Source: CAVSVP01 sp963731125 (GTDB taxonomy: Bacteria; Pseudomonadota; Gammaproteobacteria; Competibacterales; Competibacteraceae). From it: 64,000 nt of DNA. Under the pieces are notes generated by a model. That model was not told where the DNA came from and did no database searches. It was given only the letters and a program-made list of their open reading frames with translations. Where the stretch lies: assembly GCA_963731125.1 (NCBI GenBank), contig CAVSVP010000023.1:186001-250000 (forward strand). Reading direction: 5' to 3'. The number at the start of each line of letters is the position of its first letter. Positions within the stretch are counted from its first letter, which is position 1. The translations under genes were made by a program, and so were the position numbers. This document shows positions 33,508-42,099 of the stretch, one piece after another.

Positions 33508-35061
33508 CTACAGCGGAATATTACCGTTTTTCTTGGCAGGCCGGGTTTCGCGTTTCGAGTGGATGGACTCCAGTGCCGAAGCCAGAAACAGCCTGGTTTC
33601 CGCCGGTTCGATGACATCGTCTACCAGGCGCCGTGCGGCGGCAAAATAAGGGGTTGCGAAGTGGCTCCGGTAGTGTTCAATCAGTTCCCGGCGCTTGGCG
33701 TCCTTATCCTCGGCTTCTTCGATCTCCCGGCGAAACACAATGCTGGCCGCACCCTCGGCACCCATCACGGCCACCTCGGCGCTCGGCCAGGCCGCCACGC
33801 GATCGGCGCCGAGATCTTTCGAACACATGGCCAGATAAGCCCCGCCATAAGCCTTGCGAACAATCACCGTAATCTTCGGTACCGTGCACTCGGAATAAGC
33901 ATAGAGCATTTTGGCGCCGTGGCGGATGATACCGCCATATTCCTGATGTATCCCCGGCAGAAAACCGGGTACGTCGACGAAGGTGACCAGGGGAATATTG
34001 AACGCATTGCAGAAGCGGATAAAGCGTGCCGCTTTGTCGGCGCTATTGATATCCACACATCCCGCCATGACTTTCGGTTGATTGCCGACAATGCCGATGG
34101 GACGTCCCATGATGCGGGCAAAGCCGACAACGATATTCTCGGCGTAGTGGTTGTGGACCTCGAAAAAGTCCCCATGGTCGACCACCCGATGAATAATGTC
34201 TTTGACGTCATGGGGCTTTTTGGGATCGTCCGGAACGATATCGTTTAAGGTTTCGTCGAGTTCGATCGTTTCCTCGAAAGGCGCCCGCGGCGGCGATTCC
34301 AGGTTATTAGAGGGCAGGAAAGAAAGCAGCTTTTTACAGATGCGGATGGCGTCGTGGTCGTCATCGGCAATAAAATGGCAGACACCCGAATGCCGCATAT
34401 GGGTCTCCGGGCCGCCCAATTGTTCCTGGGTAATGGTTTCACCGGTCACCTGTCGGATAACGTCCGGACCGGTGATAAACAAACGGGCCTGCCGGGTCTG
34501 GATGATAAAATCGGTAAGGGCCGGGCTATACACGGCGCCGCCGGCGCAGGGACCGCAAATCAGAGAGATCTGGGGCACCACTCCGGAAAGCAGTGTGTTG
34601 TGGTAGAAAATACGTCCGTAGGCGGCGAGGCTGTCAATGCCTTCCTGAACCCGGGCGCCGGCCGAGTCGTTGAAGAGCACAAAGGGAGTACCCGTTTTTA
34701 ACGAGCCTTTCATCATCTCCGTGATTTTGTCGCAGTGCACCTCACCGGCCGATCCACCGGCCACGGTGAAGTCGTGGCTGGCTACATGAACCCCTCTACC
34801 ATCAATGGTAGCGGTGCCGGTTATGACGGCCTCGGCGGGAAAGGTTTTCCCCTCCATTCCGAAGAGGGTGGCACGGTGCTCGGCAAACAACATCAATTCA
34901 TGGAAGCTCTCCGGATCCACTAACTGCTCGATGCGTTCACGGGCAGTCAGTTTACCTTCCTTGTGCTGTTTTGCAATGCGCTCTGGACCACCACCTTCGC
35001 GCAGCTTAGCCTGCCTCTCCCGCAGGTCTTTAATACGCGCTCTCATATTATTATCAGCCAT
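33508..35061 (-). CDS. mmdA: Methylmalonyl-CoA decarboxylase alpha (carboxyltransferase) subunit
   Basis: 517 residues of the acyl-CoA carboxyltransferase family, paralogous to PccB in this window (similar length, same SAGARVQEGIDSLAAYGRIF and PGFLPGIHQEYGGIIRHGAK signatures). Because it leads a set with OadB, OadG and biotin carrier genes, I assign it to the Na+-pumping methylmalonyl-CoA decarboxylase, which yields propionyl-CoA and CO2. Malonyl-CoA or glutaconyl-CoA as substrate would need experiments to exclude, but mutase and epimerase genes next door favour methylmalonyl-CoA. Confidence 0.9.
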   Translation of the reverse strand: MADNNMRARIKDLRERQAKLREGGGPERIAKQHKEGKLTARERIEQLVDPESFHELMLFAEHRATLFGMEGKTFPAEAVITGTATIDGRGVHVASHDFTVAGGSAGEVHCDKITEMMKGSLKTGTPFVLFNDSAGARVQEGIDSLAAYGRIFYHNTLLSGVVPQISLICGPCAGGAVYSPALTDFIIQTRQARLFITGPDVIRQVTGETITQEQLGGPETHMRHSGVCHFIADDDHDAIRICKKLLSFLPSNNLESPPRAPFEETIELDETLNDIVPDDPKKPHDVKDIIHRVVDHGDFFEVHNHYAENIVVGFARIMGRPIGIVGNQPKVMAGCVDINSADKAARFIRFCNAFNIPLVTFVDVPGFLPGIHQEYGGIIRHGAKMLYAYSECTVPKITVIVRKAYGGAYLAMCSKDLGADRVAAWPSAEVAVMGAEGAASIVFRREIEEAEDKDAKRRELIEHYRSHFATPYFAAARRLVDDVIEPAETRLFLASALESIHSKRETRPAKKNGNIPL

Positions 35062-35120
35062 ACGTTCACCAAGTGAACCTCAGCCCCGTTGGGAGAGGCT
35101 TGTTAAACCGGATGCTATTT

Positions 35121-35247
35121 CCCCCTCACCCCAACCCTCTCCCACCAGGGGAGAGGGAGTTAAAAGCGTAACGTTCTCCCACCAGGGGAGAGGGAGTTAA
35201 AAGCGTAACGTTCTCCCACCAGGGGAGAGGGAGTTAAAAGCGTAACG
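35121..35247. repeat. Tandem 37-bp repeats derived from a CCCTCACCCC palindrome
   Basis: Three direct copies of a 37-bp unit cover 35137-35173, 35174-35210 and 35211-35247. The later two are identical and the first differs at one base. Each unit contains the palindrome CTCCC...GGGAG. The first 43 bases (35121-35163) recur exactly at 40691-40733. There are no unique spacers, so it is not CRISPR. Together with the MITE copy this fills the gene-free stretch upstream of mmdA. Confidence 0.85.
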
Positions 35248-35300
35248 CAAAACGATTGATTCCTCTTCTCCCCTTCAAGGGGAGAGTAATGAGGGATGGT

Positions 35301-35406
35301 TATCGAACTGGAAGTTGTTATCAATACCGTCTGTGGCATGGATGCCGCAGTCGAGCTTACCGGGATGTATTGACAGCGTGGCTTGCAAATAACTTTCAGA
35401 TCGATA
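35301..35406 (-). repeat. 106-bp MITE-like repeat, copy B (inverse orientation)
   Basis: The reverse complement matches copy A at 29275-29380 nearly end to end, including the terminal inverted repeats, the TGTCAATACATCC segment and the central CGGCATCCATGCC palindrome. It sits between mmdA and the epimerase gene. Confidence 0.8.
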
Positions 35407-35539
35407 AGTGGTTGATCTATCCCCAATGACCAAAGTCCAGTTTAGCAATTGTCTTGCGTTGAAGAAATTATGTAGTGCAGCGCAACATTATTGGCCATAT
35501 TATTCATAGGGTCAAGTTAAGTCGCTCTACACTTTAAAT

Positions 35540-36007
35540 TCAACGCATAAAGGCTTCAATGACTTCCGCTGGGGCCTGGATTAATTCAATCAGGACCCCT
35601 TCTCCGCCGATGGGAGCGGACTCATTCCCTTTGGGATGGATAAAGCAAACGTCATAACCGGCGGCTCCCTTACGGATACCACCGGGAGTAAAGCGCACGC
35701 CATTGGCGTCAAGCCATTCCACGGCGGCGTGTAAGTCATCAATCCAGAGACCGATGTGATTCAGGGGCGGGTCCTGGACCTTGGGTTTTTTTTCTGGGTC
35801 GATGGGTTGCATGAGATCCACTTCGACTTTTAACGGACCTGACCCAATGGCGGCGATGTCTTCATCGACATTTTCTTTTTCGCTCTGAAAGTTACCGCTG
35901 ACGGTAAGGCCCAGGGTATCGACCCAGAGTTTTCGTAGCCTGCTTTTATCGAGGCCTCCGACGGCGATTTGTTGTACGCCTAGGACTTTGAAAGGTCTGT
36001 CGCTCAC
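35540..36007 (-). CDS. VOC-fold methylmalonyl/ethylmalonyl-CoA epimerase-like protein
   Basis: 155 residues of the glyoxalase/VOC fold. VQQIAVGGLD at the start, VEVDLM in the middle, NHIGLWIDDL and GVLIELIQAP at the end supply the His/Glu metal-ligand pattern of acyl-CoA epimerases. It would interconvert the (R) and (S) forms of methylmalonyl-CoA and, in pathways like this, also ethylmalonyl-CoA. It starts with GTG after AGGAG and is divergent from the mutase genes. Other VOC functions are possible, so the substrate is an inference from context. Confidence 0.8.
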   Translation of the reverse strand: MSDRPFKVLGVQQIAVGGLDKSRLRKLWVDTLGLTVSGNFQSEKENVDEDIAAIGSGPLKVEVDLMQPIDPEKKPKVQDPPLNHIGLWIDDLHAAVEWLDANGVRFTPGGIRKGAAGYDVCFIHPKGNESAPIGGEGVLIELIQAPAEVIEAFMR

Positions 36008-36320
36008 GGCAAACTCCTATTCTCATTCTCAAATTGCGTAACGAACTGTTGCAAGTATGTCACGGTATGGGCTGATTAGGAAGCCGAGCTACGGCGGTAA
36101 AAGCCCGAAAAGTTAGATATACTAGCTGCAATGCAGCACCCGCACGGGAGTGCTGGCAGATGGCGTAAAACCTGCCGATAGCAGTGTTACCCTTAAGCTA
36201 AACGGTTGTATTATTTGCCCTGCCGCCCAGGGATGTGGCCCTAGGCAAACGTGTTTCGGAGAATAGCATCCGAACTTGGTTAGGAAGGATGCCTATCGTA
36301 AACGAATCCGAGGACTAGGT
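36008..36320 (+). other. Divergent leader region of epimerase and methylmalonyl-CoA mutase, possibly structured RNA
   Basis: There are 313 gene-free bases between the divergent epimerase and mutase genes. They must hold both promoters. Two compact hairpins stand out: 36135-36154 (AGCACCCG paired with CGGGAGTGCT) and 36155-36176 (GGCAG paired with CTGCC). A cobalamin riboswitch would make sense before a B12 enzyme, but I do not find the conserved B12-box-like elements, so I only note a possibly structured leader. Confidence 0.35.
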
Positions 36321-38480
36321 ATGTCAAAAGAATCCAATTCGACACAACCCGATGTTGGGGAGGTGGGTCCCCTGTTTCAGCAATTTTCGGTTCCTTCCTA
36401 TGAAGACTGGCGGAAAACCATTGAGAAGGCGCTGAAAGGGGCGCCCTTTACAAAAAAACTGGTCACCCCGACTTACGAAACCATTGATCTTCAGCCCCTG
36501 TATCGGCTGGAGGATATTGCAAACCTTCCACATCTGAACTCTTTTCCCGGTTTCGCGCCTTATGTGCGGGGCGCCGATTCGCTGGATAATCTCAGCCAAT
36601 GCTGGGACATCAGCCAGGAATTACCTTACAGCACTCCCGAGGTTTTTAATGAGGCCCTGCGCTTTGATTTGGAGCGCGGTCAGAGTGCCGTCAATCTGGT
36701 GCTGGATGAGGCCACTTTGGCAGGTCAGGACGCCGATGAGGCTGCCCCCGAAGCCGTGGGACGCGGCGGTGTTTCTATCTCCTGTGTAGGGGATCTCGAT
36801 AAGGCGCTCAACGGGGTGGACGTAGAAAAGATGCCGCTGTTTATTCAGGCGGGTGCGGCAGCATTACCCTTCGCTGCGCTGCTGATGGCGCTGCTGCGCC
36901 GGCAGGGGAAAGCGCCGGCCAAGCTGCAAGGCTGCCTTGCCGCGGATCCCCTGGGTACTCTGGCGCGTACCGGCACTCTGCCGCATCCCCTCGGCGAAGT
37001 CTATGACCGTATGGCGAGGCTGACTGCCTGGACCGCAACCCATGCGCCGCAGCTACAGACGATCGCCGTGCGGGGACAGCCCTATCACGACGGGGGCGGC
37101 AGCGCCGTCCAGGAACTGGTCTTTGCCCTGGCCACGGGGGTGGAATACCTGCGGGAAATGCAAGCCCGGGATCTGGCCATTGATCAGGTGGCACCCCGCA
37201 TCTGTTTCGGTTTTTCCCTCGGCTCGCACTTTTTTATGGAAATTGCGAAACTGCGGGCCGCCCGGTTACTCTGGGCCAAGATCGTCAAGGCCTTTGGCGG
37301 CGCTGAAGACGCCCAACGCATGACGATTCATGCCCGCACCTCGGCCTGGAACAAGACGGTGTATGATCCTTACGTGAATATGCTGCGCGCCACCGTCGAA
37401 GCCTTTGCCGGCGTTGTGGGAGGCTGCCAAAGCCTGCATGTGGCTCCCTTTGATGCCGTGGCGCGTACGCCCGATGAGTTTTCCCGTCGCATTGCCCGCA
37501 ATACGCAGCTGATTCTGCGGGAGGAGTGCCAGCTGCCCCGCACGGTGGACCCCGCTGGCGGTTCTTGGTTTGTGGAAACGCTGACCGATGCCGTCGCCAG
37601 AAAGAGCTGGAGTCTCTTTCAAGACGTGGAGAAGCAGGGGGGCATGGAGCAAGCCCTGCAGGCCGGCACGCCCCAGGCTCAAGTGGCGGAAGTGGCCGCG
37701 CAGCGCGCTACCAATCTTGCGCGCCGGAAAGATGTCTTTGTGGGCACCAATCGCTATGCTAACTTGACCGAAAAACCCTTGGATGTGCCCGAGGTAGATG
37801 TGCGGTCCCGACAGCGGGAGCGGGCAGCGCAGTTAGCGCAATATCAGAAGGCTGCCGATGCCGCAGGTTGCCGGCAAGCCCTGGACAAGCTGACCCAGGA
37901 CGGTGCAGAGCTGCTGGAAGCGGCGATTGCCGCGGCCGGCAGTGGCGCCACGCTGGGCGATATTACCCGCGCTCTGGCGCGCGGTGAGGCGGCAGGCCCT
38001 ACGCTAAAACCTATCTGCGTGCATCGCGGAGCGCAGCCCTTTGAAGCGCTGCGCCAGGCGACGGATGCCTATGCCGCGCGCACCGGTGCGCGCCCGCAGG
38101 TATTTCTGGCCGGCATGGGGCCGCTTTCCCAACACAAAGCCCGTTCCGACTTCGCCCGGGGTTTTCTGGAAGTGGGCGGCTTTGCGGTCAGCGGCGGCGA
38201 GGGATTTGCCGGCATTGACGAAGCCTTCAAGGCAGCCTTGGCGGCCGAGACCGCAGTGGTGGTGATCTGTTCCACGGATGCCGCTTATCCGGATATGGTG
38301 CCTGCCCTCACGCAGCAGCTGAAAGCCGCCAAACCGGAAATGACGGTATTGGTGGCCGGTTATCCGGCGGATCAGGTAGAAGCTTTCCGGCGTGCCGGCG
38401 TGGACGACTTTATCTATCTGGGTGCCAATTGTTACGAGATCTTGCGTAATCTGCAGAACACGATGGGGGTCTTATCATGA
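36321..38480 (+). CDS. mutA: Methylmalonyl-CoA mutase small (beta) subunit
   Basis: 719 residues of the mutase family. The TIM-barrel half is recognisable (DPAGGSWFVE, QSLHVAPFDA). The C-terminal Rossmann part (VFLAGMGPLSQHKARSDFAR) lacks the cobalamin-binding DxHxxG motif, as is normal for the non-catalytic small subunit. It pairs with the catalytic MutB, whose start overlaps this stop in ATGA. GAGG lies 8 bp before the ATG at 36321, which I prefer to the frame from 36276. Confidence 0.93.
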   Translation: MSKESNSTQPDVGEVGPLFQQFSVPSYEDWRKTIEKALKGAPFTKKLVTPTYETIDLQPLYRLEDIANLPHLNSFPGFAPYVRGADSLDNLSQCWDISQELPYSTPEVFNEALRFDLERGQSAVNLVLDEATLAGQDADEAAPEAVGRGGVSISCVGDLDKALNGVDVEKMPLFIQAGAAALPFAALLMALLRRQGKAPAKLQGCLAADPLGTLARTGTLPHPLGEVYDRMARLTAWTATHAPQLQTIAVRGQPYHDGGGSAVQELVFALATGVEYLREMQARDLAIDQVAPRICFGFSLGSHFFMEIAKLRAARLLWAKIVKAFGGAEDAQRMTIHARTSAWNKTVYDPYVNMLRATVEAFAGVVGGCQSLHVAPFDAVARTPDEFSRRIARNTQLILREECQLPRTVDPAGGSWFVETLTDAVARKSWSLFQDVEKQGGMEQALQAGTPQAQVAEVAAQRATNLARRKDVFVGTNRYANLTEKPLDVPEVDVRSRQRERAAQLAQYQKAADAAGCRQALDKLTQDGAELLEAAIAAAGSGATLGDITRALARGEAAGPTLKPICVHRGAQPFEALRQATDAYAARTGARPQVFLAGMGPLSQHKARSDFARGFLEVGGFAVSGGEGFAGIDEAFKAALAAETAVVVICSTDAAYPDMVPALTQQLKAAKPEMTVLVAGYPADQVEAFRRAGVDDFIYLGANCYEILRNLQNTMGVLS

Positions 38481-40657
38481 GCCAGACACCGGACTTCACC
38501 ACCATGGATTATGCTCCGGAATTTGCCGTGTCCAGCTATGAACAGTGGTGTAAGGCGGCGGAGTCGGCTGCGGGAAAGCCTCTGGAAGAGCTGCTCTCGA
38601 AAACCATGGAGCTGATCGATATTAAGCCGCTCTATACCTGGGAGGATAGCAAGGATCTGGAACATTTGGGCTTTGTCGCGGGTATTCCGCCGTTTCTGCG
38701 GGGGCCCTATTCCGCCATGTACGTGACGCGGCCGTGGACCGTGCGCCAGTACGCCGGTTTCTCCACCGCCGAGGACAGCAATGCCTTTTATCGCCGTAAC
38801 CTGGCTGCCGGTCAGATGGGGCTTTCCATTGCCTTCGATCTGGCTACGCACCGGGGCTATGATTCGGATCATCCCCGGGTGGTGGGTGATGTCGGTAAGG
38901 CCGGTGTGGCCATCGATTCCATCCTGGATATGAAAATCCTGTTCGACGGTATTCCGTTGGACAAGATGTCCGTGTCCATGACGATGAACGGTGCCGTGTT
39001 ACCAGTGATGGCTTTTTACATCGTGGCCGCCGAGGAACAGGGCGTACCCCATGAGCAACTGACCGGCACCATTCAGAACGATATTCTTAAAGAGTATATG
39101 GTGCGCAATACCTATATTTATCCGCCGGAACCCTCGATGCGCATCATCGGTGATATTTTTGCCTACACCGCCAAAGAAATGCCCAAGTTCAACAGCATCA
39201 GCATTTCCGGTTATCACATGCAAGAGGCGGGGGCTACCGCCGATCTGGAACTGGGCTATACCCTGGCGGATGGTCTCGAATATGTCCGCACCGGTGTGCG
39301 GGCCGGCATGGACATCGACGCCTTCGCGCCGCGCCTGTCTTTTTTCTGGGCCATCGGCATGAATTATTTTATGGAAGTGGCCAAGATGCGCGCCGGGCGC
39401 CTGCTATGGGCTAAGATTATCAAGGATTTTCAGCCCGAAAAAGAAAAATCCATGGCCTTGCGTACCCATTGTCAGACCTCCGGCTGGAGTTTAACGGAGC
39501 AGGACCCCTTTAACAATGTGACGCGGACCTGTCTTGAGGCCATGGCTGCCGCCCTGGGCCATACCCAATCTCTGCATACCAACGCCCTGGACGAGGCCAT
39601 TGCCTTGCCTACGGATTTCTCGGCCCGCATTGCCCGCAATACTCAGCTTTACCTGCAGGACGAAACCGCCATTTGCAAAGTGATCGATCCCTGGGGCGGC
39701 TCCTATTTTGTGGAGGCCCTGACCGATGCTTTGGTGAAACGGGCCTGGGCGCATATTCAGGAGGTCGAGAACTTGGGAGGTATGGCCAAAGCCATCGAAA
39801 CCGGACTTCCCAAGATGCGTATCGAGGAGGCTGCGGCCCGGCGCCAGGCCCATATCGATTCCGCTAAAGAGACCATTGTCGGGATCAATAAATACCGTCT
39901 GCTGAAAGAGGAGCCTCTGGAGATTCTGGATATCGACAATACTGCCGTGCGCGAGTCGCAACTACGGCGCTTAGCTAAACTCAAGGAAGAGCGCGACGAG
40001 GCCAAGGCACAGGCGGCGCTCAATGCCCTTACCCGCTGCGCCGAAACGGGCGAGGGGAATCTCCTTGCCAAGGCCGTTGATGCCGCGCGGGCCCGGGCCA
40101 GCCTGGGCGAAATTTCCCAGGCCATGGAACAGGTATTTGGCCGGCATAAAGCCGTTATTCGTTCTATTTCCGGCATCTACAGCAGCGAATTCGGGGAGGA
40201 AAAAGAAGTGGAAATCGTGCGTCAGATGGCTGATGAGTTTGCACTGCGGGAAGGCCGGCGGCCACGCATTCTGGTGGCTAAGATGGGACAGGACGGACAC
40301 GACCGGGGTGCCAAGGTGATCGCTACGGCGTTTGCCGACCTGGGGTTTGATGTGGATATCGGCGCGTTGTTTCAGACTCCCGAAGAAGTCGCCCGCCAGG
40401 CGGTGGAAAGCGATGTCCATGTGATCGGGGTCAGTTCTCTGGCGGCCGGCCATAAGACCCTGGTGCCGCAGTTGCTGGCGGAACTCAAAAAAATGGGACG
40501 TGAAGACATTATGATCGTAGTGGGCGGTGTCATACCGGCTCAGGATTACGGCTTTCTCAAGGCCAATGGGGCCGCCGCCATTTTCGGGCCGGGCACGGTG
40601 ATTCCTGTGGCGGCCCAGAAGGTCTTGGAAGAACTCAACCAGCGTCTGGCTGCCTAG
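38477..40657 (+). CDS. mutB: Methylmalonyl-CoA mutase large (alpha) subunit, B12-dependent
   Basis: 726 residues. It has the substrate-barrel motif FLRGPYSAMYVTRPWTVRQY, the QTSGWSLTEQDPFNN stretch and the C-terminal cobalamin domain with DGHDRG (about residue 605). It converts (R)-methylmalonyl-CoA to succinyl-CoA in the cytoplasm, or the reverse. The RGPYS-type motif distinguishes it from the Ecm paralogue at 47432-49444. It is translated with mutA by stop-start overlap. Confidence 0.96.
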   Translation: MSQTPDFTTMDYAPEFAVSSYEQWCKAAESAAGKPLEELLSKTMELIDIKPLYTWEDSKDLEHLGFVAGIPPFLRGPYSAMYVTRPWTVRQYAGFSTAEDSNAFYRRNLAAGQMGLSIAFDLATHRGYDSDHPRVVGDVGKAGVAIDSILDMKILFDGIPLDKMSVSMTMNGAVLPVMAFYIVAAEEQGVPHEQLTGTIQNDILKEYMVRNTYIYPPEPSMRIIGDIFAYTAKEMPKFNSISISGYHMQEAGATADLELGYTLADGLEYVRTGVRAGMDIDAFAPRLSFFWAIGMNYFMEVAKMRAGRLLWAKIIKDFQPEKEKSMALRTHCQTSGWSLTEQDPFNNVTRTCLEAMAAALGHTQSLHTNALDEAIALPTDFSARIARNTQLYLQDETAICKVIDPWGGSYFVEALTDALVKRAWAHIQEVENLGGMAKAIETGLPKMRIEEAAARRQAHIDSAKETIVGINKYRLLKEEPLEILDIDNTAVRESQLRRLAKLKEERDEAKAQAALNALTRCAETGEGNLLAKAVDAARARASLGEISQAMEQVFGRHKAVIRSISGIYSSEFGEEKEVEIVRQMADEFALREGRRPRILVAKMGQDGHDRGAKVIATAFADLGFDVDIGALFQTPEEVARQAVESDVHVIGVSSLAAGHKTLVPQLLAELKKMGREDIMIVVGGVIPAQDYGFLKANGAAAIFGPGTVIPVAAQKVLEELNQRLAA

Positions 40658-40690
40658 GCGGGAACCTTTTATTGTTCCTCTTGGCGAATT

Positions 40691-40850
40691 CCCCCTCACC
40701 CCAACCCTCTCCCACCAGGGGAGAGGGAGTTAAGTCTTTGAATTAAAATATTTATTTCCCCTCCTCTTGAAAGGAATAGGGAGTTAAGCGATTGATGCTA
40801 AAAGATTTATTCCCTCGCCCCTTGAAGGGGTGAGGGTGAGGGTGAGGGGT
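40691..40850. repeat. Repeat cluster between mutB and meaB
   Basis: Bases 40691-40733 are an exact 43-bp copy of 35121-35163. Further on, 40812-40836 forms a hairpin (CCCTCGCCCCTT / AGGGGTGAGGG) followed by three TGAGGG hexamers. The region separates the mutase genes from meaB and may end or attenuate transcription. Confidence 0.75.
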
Positions 40851-40918
40851 CTTTGAAGTATTTGATTTGTAAACAATGGCCAAGATCCAGCTTAGCACAA
40901 GACAACCGGATATTGCTC

Positions 40919-42049
40919 ATGTCTCAAAAAAACCATAGACCCGACTGGACACCCGGGGATGCCGGTGCTGAATTTACCACCCAGGTAACAGCAGGCGTGG
41001 CGGGTGGTCACGATGGCATGCCCAGCCAGACCGATAAGGCGACGTCCGCACCGACCATGCCCCGGCGGCGCCGTCTGACGGTGGAGGAGTACGTCCAGGG
41101 CGTGCTGGAAGGAAATCGCAACGTGCTGGCTCAGGCCATTACCCTGGTGGAGAGCAATGCGCCGGCCCATCTGGAGATGGCTCAGGAAGTTCTGCGCCAG
41201 CTGCTGCCGCACACCGGCAATTCCATTCGCATCGGGATTACGGGGGTGCCTGGCGTGGGCAAAAGCACGTTTATCGAGGTCCTGGGAATGTTTCTGTGTG
41301 AGCAGGATCATCGGGTGGCGGTACTGGCAGTGGATCCTAGCAGCACCGTGACCCGGGGTAGCATCCTGGGGGATAAGACCCGGATGGAAAAGCTATCCCA
41401 AGATCTCAGGGCGTTCATTCGGCCTTCGCCTTCCGGCGGCACCCTAGGCGGCGTGACCCGGAAGAGCCGGGAAACCATGCTGGTCTGCGAGGCCTTCGGT
41501 TTCGATGTCATTCTGGTGGAGACGGTGGGGGTCGGGCAGAGCGAAACCACGGTGCGCTCCATGGTGGATTTCTTTCTGCTATTAATGCTGACCGGGGCGG
41601 GTGACGAACTGCAGGGGATCAAAAAAGGTATTATGGAGTTGGCCGATGCACTGTTAATTAACAAGGCCGATGGTGAAAATAAACTCCGTGCCAAAGCGGC
41701 GAAGACGGACTACAACCGGGCTTTGCACTATTTGGCTCCCGCCACGGAAGGCTGGCGTACCCGGGCCTACACCTGTTCTGCACTCAGCGGCGAGGGTATC
41801 AAGGAGATCTGGGAGGTGATTGAGGAATTCCGCCGCCAGACCACGGCCTCTGGGGTTTTTGAAAAACGCCGCCAGAGTCAGATTTTGGATTGGGTGTATG
41901 CCATGGTTGAGGAACATCTGCGCAAGAGTTTCTTCGCTCATGGTGGAGTAAAAGATATCCGTGCCGAGGTGGAACACGCGGTAGTGGAAGGGCATATACC
42001 GCCCACCGTAGCGGCCCAGGAATTAATCAAAAAATACGAGGGGAGTTAA
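40919..42049 (+). CDS. meaB: MeaB-type GTPase (mutase-associated), copy 1
   Basis: A G3E P-loop GTPase, about 376 residues from this ATG. Motifs are Walker A GVPGVGKSTF, AVDPSS, ETVGVGQSE and the base-recognition NKADGENK. MeaB proteins guard methylmalonyl-CoA mutase, gating cofactor loading and protecting it from inactivation. The first about 45 residues are unlike the family, whose members usually begin around RRRRLTVEEYVQGVLEGNR, so an inner start near 41057 is possible. It lies downstream of mutAB. A second MeaB is paired with ecm. Confidence 0.92.
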   Translation: MSQKNHRPDWTPGDAGAEFTTQVTAGVAGGHDGMPSQTDKATSAPTMPRRRRLTVEEYVQGVLEGNRNVLAQAITLVESNAPAHLEMAQEVLRQLLPHTGNSIRIGITGVPGVGKSTFIEVLGMFLCEQDHRVAVLAVDPSSTVTRGSILGDKTRMEKLSQDLRAFIRPSPSGGTLGGVTRKSRETMLVCEAFGFDVILVETVGVGQSETTVRSMVDFFLLLMLTGAGDELQGIKKGIMELADALLINKADGENKLRAKAAKTDYNRALHYLAPATEGWRTRAYTCSALSGEGIKEIWEVIEEFRRQTTASGVFEKRRQSQILDWVYAMVEEHLRKSFFAHGGVKDIRAEVEHAVVEGHIPPTVAAQELIKKYEGS

Positions 42050-42099
42050 GGGGGGTGATGCTAAAAGATGTTTACCTTTGCATTCTTTAGGGGAAATTG

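Noticed and set aside
35137..35247. CRISPR array
   Set aside because: The 37-bp units follow each other directly without spacers, there are only three, and no cas genes are present.
36008..36320. Cobalamin riboswitch before methylmalonyl-CoA mutase
   Set aside because: I searched by eye for the conserved B12-box-like elements and did not find them; only unrelated hairpins are visible.
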